DNA of 64,000 nucleotides, from NCBI GenBank assembly GCA_963663735.2, contig CAXXHN010000001.1, positions 1,550,001-1,614,000 on the forward strand. The letters run 5' to 3'. A program made the position numbers and the translations under genes. Below the pieces are notes generated by a model, which had not been told where the DNA came from, did no database searches, and was given only the letters and a program-made list of their open reading frames with translations. The stretch is from G963663735 sp963663735 (GTDB taxonomy: Bacteria; Acidobacteriota; UBA6911; RPQK01; JAPXNP01). This document shows positions 62,715 through 64,000 of this stretch, piece after piece (the first letter of the stretch is position 1; the number at the start of each line of letters is the position of its first letter).

Positions 62715-64000
62715 ATGAGAATTTTACGCTTGGTAGTATTGTATCTAATTTGTGTTTCGGGTTTGGCACCACTCGTCGCGGCTCAAACCGATAAAGGCCT
62801 CAATGCCATACAGTTTCCTGAAGAACGCACCGTAAAGGTGAATTTTGCGTCTTCCGGACAGATCCCGGAGGCACGGGTCCGGGCCGAGGTAAAATTTCAG
62901 GATGGTCAGTTCCAGATTGAGGTAAGGTTTGACAAAATGAAATCAGCAGTACTGTTTGGCGGGGACGTGACCTGTTATGTCCTCTGGGCTGTCAATCGTG
63001 ACGGTGCTCCTGAGAACCTGGGCGAGTTATGGGTTCGCCCCGACTCAGACAGCGACACAGTGAAGTATTCCACGGGGTTGCGTAATTTCGCGCTGATCGT
63101 AACAGGCGAGAGGTACTACCAGATCACCAGACCATCCGAAATGGTGCTTTTCTGGAACACCAACCGTCCTGATCCCCCGGTGAGGACTGATTCTCTCGTC
63201 TTCAAGCAGTTTAATGCTGCTCCTGCCACTGGTGTTTCCAGCCTGGAGAGTGTGCGCTACGACGGGAAAAAACCTTTGGACCTGTTGCAGGCTGAAAAGG
63301 TTTTCCAGTTTGCCAAGGATCTCGGCGCGGCAGAACACGCGCCTGATCTTTATGCCCAGGCTTCGGTATCGCTTAACCAGGCAACCCAGGTTTATCAAAG
63401 GTCCCAGAACAATAAGGGAACTCAAAGGTTTGCCCGCGATTCAGTAGCCGCCAGTAACGAGGCAATCCGCCTGACCAACCGAAAGCTTGAGCTAAAGGCC
63501 CTGGAGAAGGAATTTGCTGAGCGTCAGGCCCAGATGAAGGAACTGGAAGGACGGGTAGCCCAGTCTGAAGACAAGGTCCGAGCGGCAGAAGAATTGGTGC
63601 AGACCGCTGAAGCAAAGGTCAAGACAGCTGAATCCACAATTCTTGAGGTTCAACAGCAGAGAGAGGAAGCAGAGCGCAATGTTGAGTCAGCCCGGCGAGA
63701 ACTGGAAAGTTTAAACACTGAACGGGAGCGATTAACCAGTGAAAACAGCAACCTGGAAGCATCCCTTGCCGTCTTAAACGAAGAGCGTGCCCAACTGGAA
63801 ACAGAGAAAGCCGCCCTTCTGGTTGATAAGCAGAGCCTGCAGGAAGAGAAGGATGAGCTTCAGGGCAGGTTGGGACAGGCCCTTTCCCAGGTGGCTGAAA
63901 CCCGTTCTTCGGCACGTGGTGTGATCCTGAATCTCCCGGATATCCTTTTCAGCGTGGGTGAAGCCAATTTAAAACCAGAGACAGAAATAGTACTGGCGAA
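62715..64000 (+). CDS. OmpA-like protein with long coiled coil, 5' part (runs off the window)
   Basis: The frame is open from the ATG at 62715 (AAAGGA upstream) to the window end, 428 codons so far. A signal peptide ends at LVAAQ. A beta-rich domain (about 25-180) is followed by a long alpha-helical coiled coil (about 180-400) rich in Glu, Gln, Ala and Lys (KALEKEFAERQAQMKEL, LNEERAQLETEKAALLVD). The frame then enters an OmpA-type peptidoglycan-binding domain, with GVILNLPDILFSVGEANLKPE matching its start. It likely ties outer membrane to cell wall, the coiled coil acting as a spacer. Confidence 0.85.
   Translation, partial: MRILRLVVLYLICVSGLAPLVAAQTDKGLNAIQFPEERTVKVNFASSGQIPEARVRAEVKFQDGQFQIEVRFDKMKSAVLFGGDVTCYVLWAVNRDGAPENLGELWVRPDSDSDTVKYSTGLRNFALIVTGERYYQITRPSEMVLFWNTNRPDPPVRTDSLVFKQFNAAPATGVSSLESVRYDGKKPLDLLQAEKVFQFAKDLGAAEHAPDLYAQASVSLNQATQVYQRSQNNKGTQRFARDSVAASNEAIRLTNRKLELKALEKEFAERQAQMKELEGRVAQSEDKVRAAEELVQTAEAKVKTAESTILEVQQQREEAERNVESARRELESLNTERERLTSENSNLEASLAVLNEERAQLETEKAALLVDKQSLQEEKDELQGRLGQALSQVAETRSSARGVILNLPDILFSVGEANLKPETEIVLA

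Overview
The window is about 64 kb from the chromosome of a diderm (Gram-negative) bacterium. The evidence for an outer membrane is an Omp85 barrel, a patatin-type outer-membrane lipase, an OmpA-like protein, further beta-barrels and several lipoproteins. Large PAS-rich hybrid histidine kinases, a ferredoxin-type protein, Fe-superoxide dismutase and a ferritin point to an anaerobe or microaerophile that copes with oxygen. I cannot fix the phylum; the gene content recalls Desulfobacterota, Acidobacteriota or related lineages (inference, low confidence). There is no prophage, CRISPR array or intact insertion sequence.

Layout. 1-10 kb: polysaccharide genes (a cut-off acetylesterase, a GH78-like rhamnosidase, two tandem glycosidase-like lipoproteins) interrupted by a secreted amidohydrolase pair and a 4Fe-4S protein. 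10-19 kb: two hybrid kinases, tRNA-Arg, a cobalamin riboswitch controlling metE, a transposase scrap and a frameshifted membrane protein. 19-26 kb: small hypotheticals, a DUF3124 protein, a three-gene lipid operon (CDP-alcohol phosphotransferase, CdsA-like, MFS) and a Tat-exported oxidoreductase. 26.5-33.3 kb: one 2271-codon gene that joins a TamB-like bridge to five POTRA domains and an Omp85 barrel. 33-44 kb: BON protein, stand-alone E2-type acyltransferase, TetR/esterase operon with a clear operator, a frameshifted SLC12-type transporter, DHH phosphoesterase, SOD, ferritin, and two internally deleted gene relics. 44.6-49.2 kb: an operon resembling the mycobacterial DprE1/DprE2 pathway for polyprenyl-phospho-arabinose plus a GT-C glycosyltransferase. 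49-58 kb: an output-less CHASE4-HAMP receptor, a beta-barrel protein, and an operon of an unrecognised 808-aa protein, a divergent phosphatidylserine decarboxylase and an Lgt-like membrane protein, followed by a convergent patatin-barrel gene. 58-64 kb: a third hybrid kinase and an OmpA-like protein that runs off the end.

The recurring theme is envelope lipid and glycan biology: lipid headgroup synthesis, lipid transport to the outer membrane, lipid hydrolysis and a lipid-linked sugar pathway. The two best candidates for undescribed systems are the TamB-Omp85 single-chain fusion and the 808-aa/PSD/Lgt-like operon. Two single-base losses in homopolymers and several deletion relics show that some genes are broken, or that the assembly has small indels.
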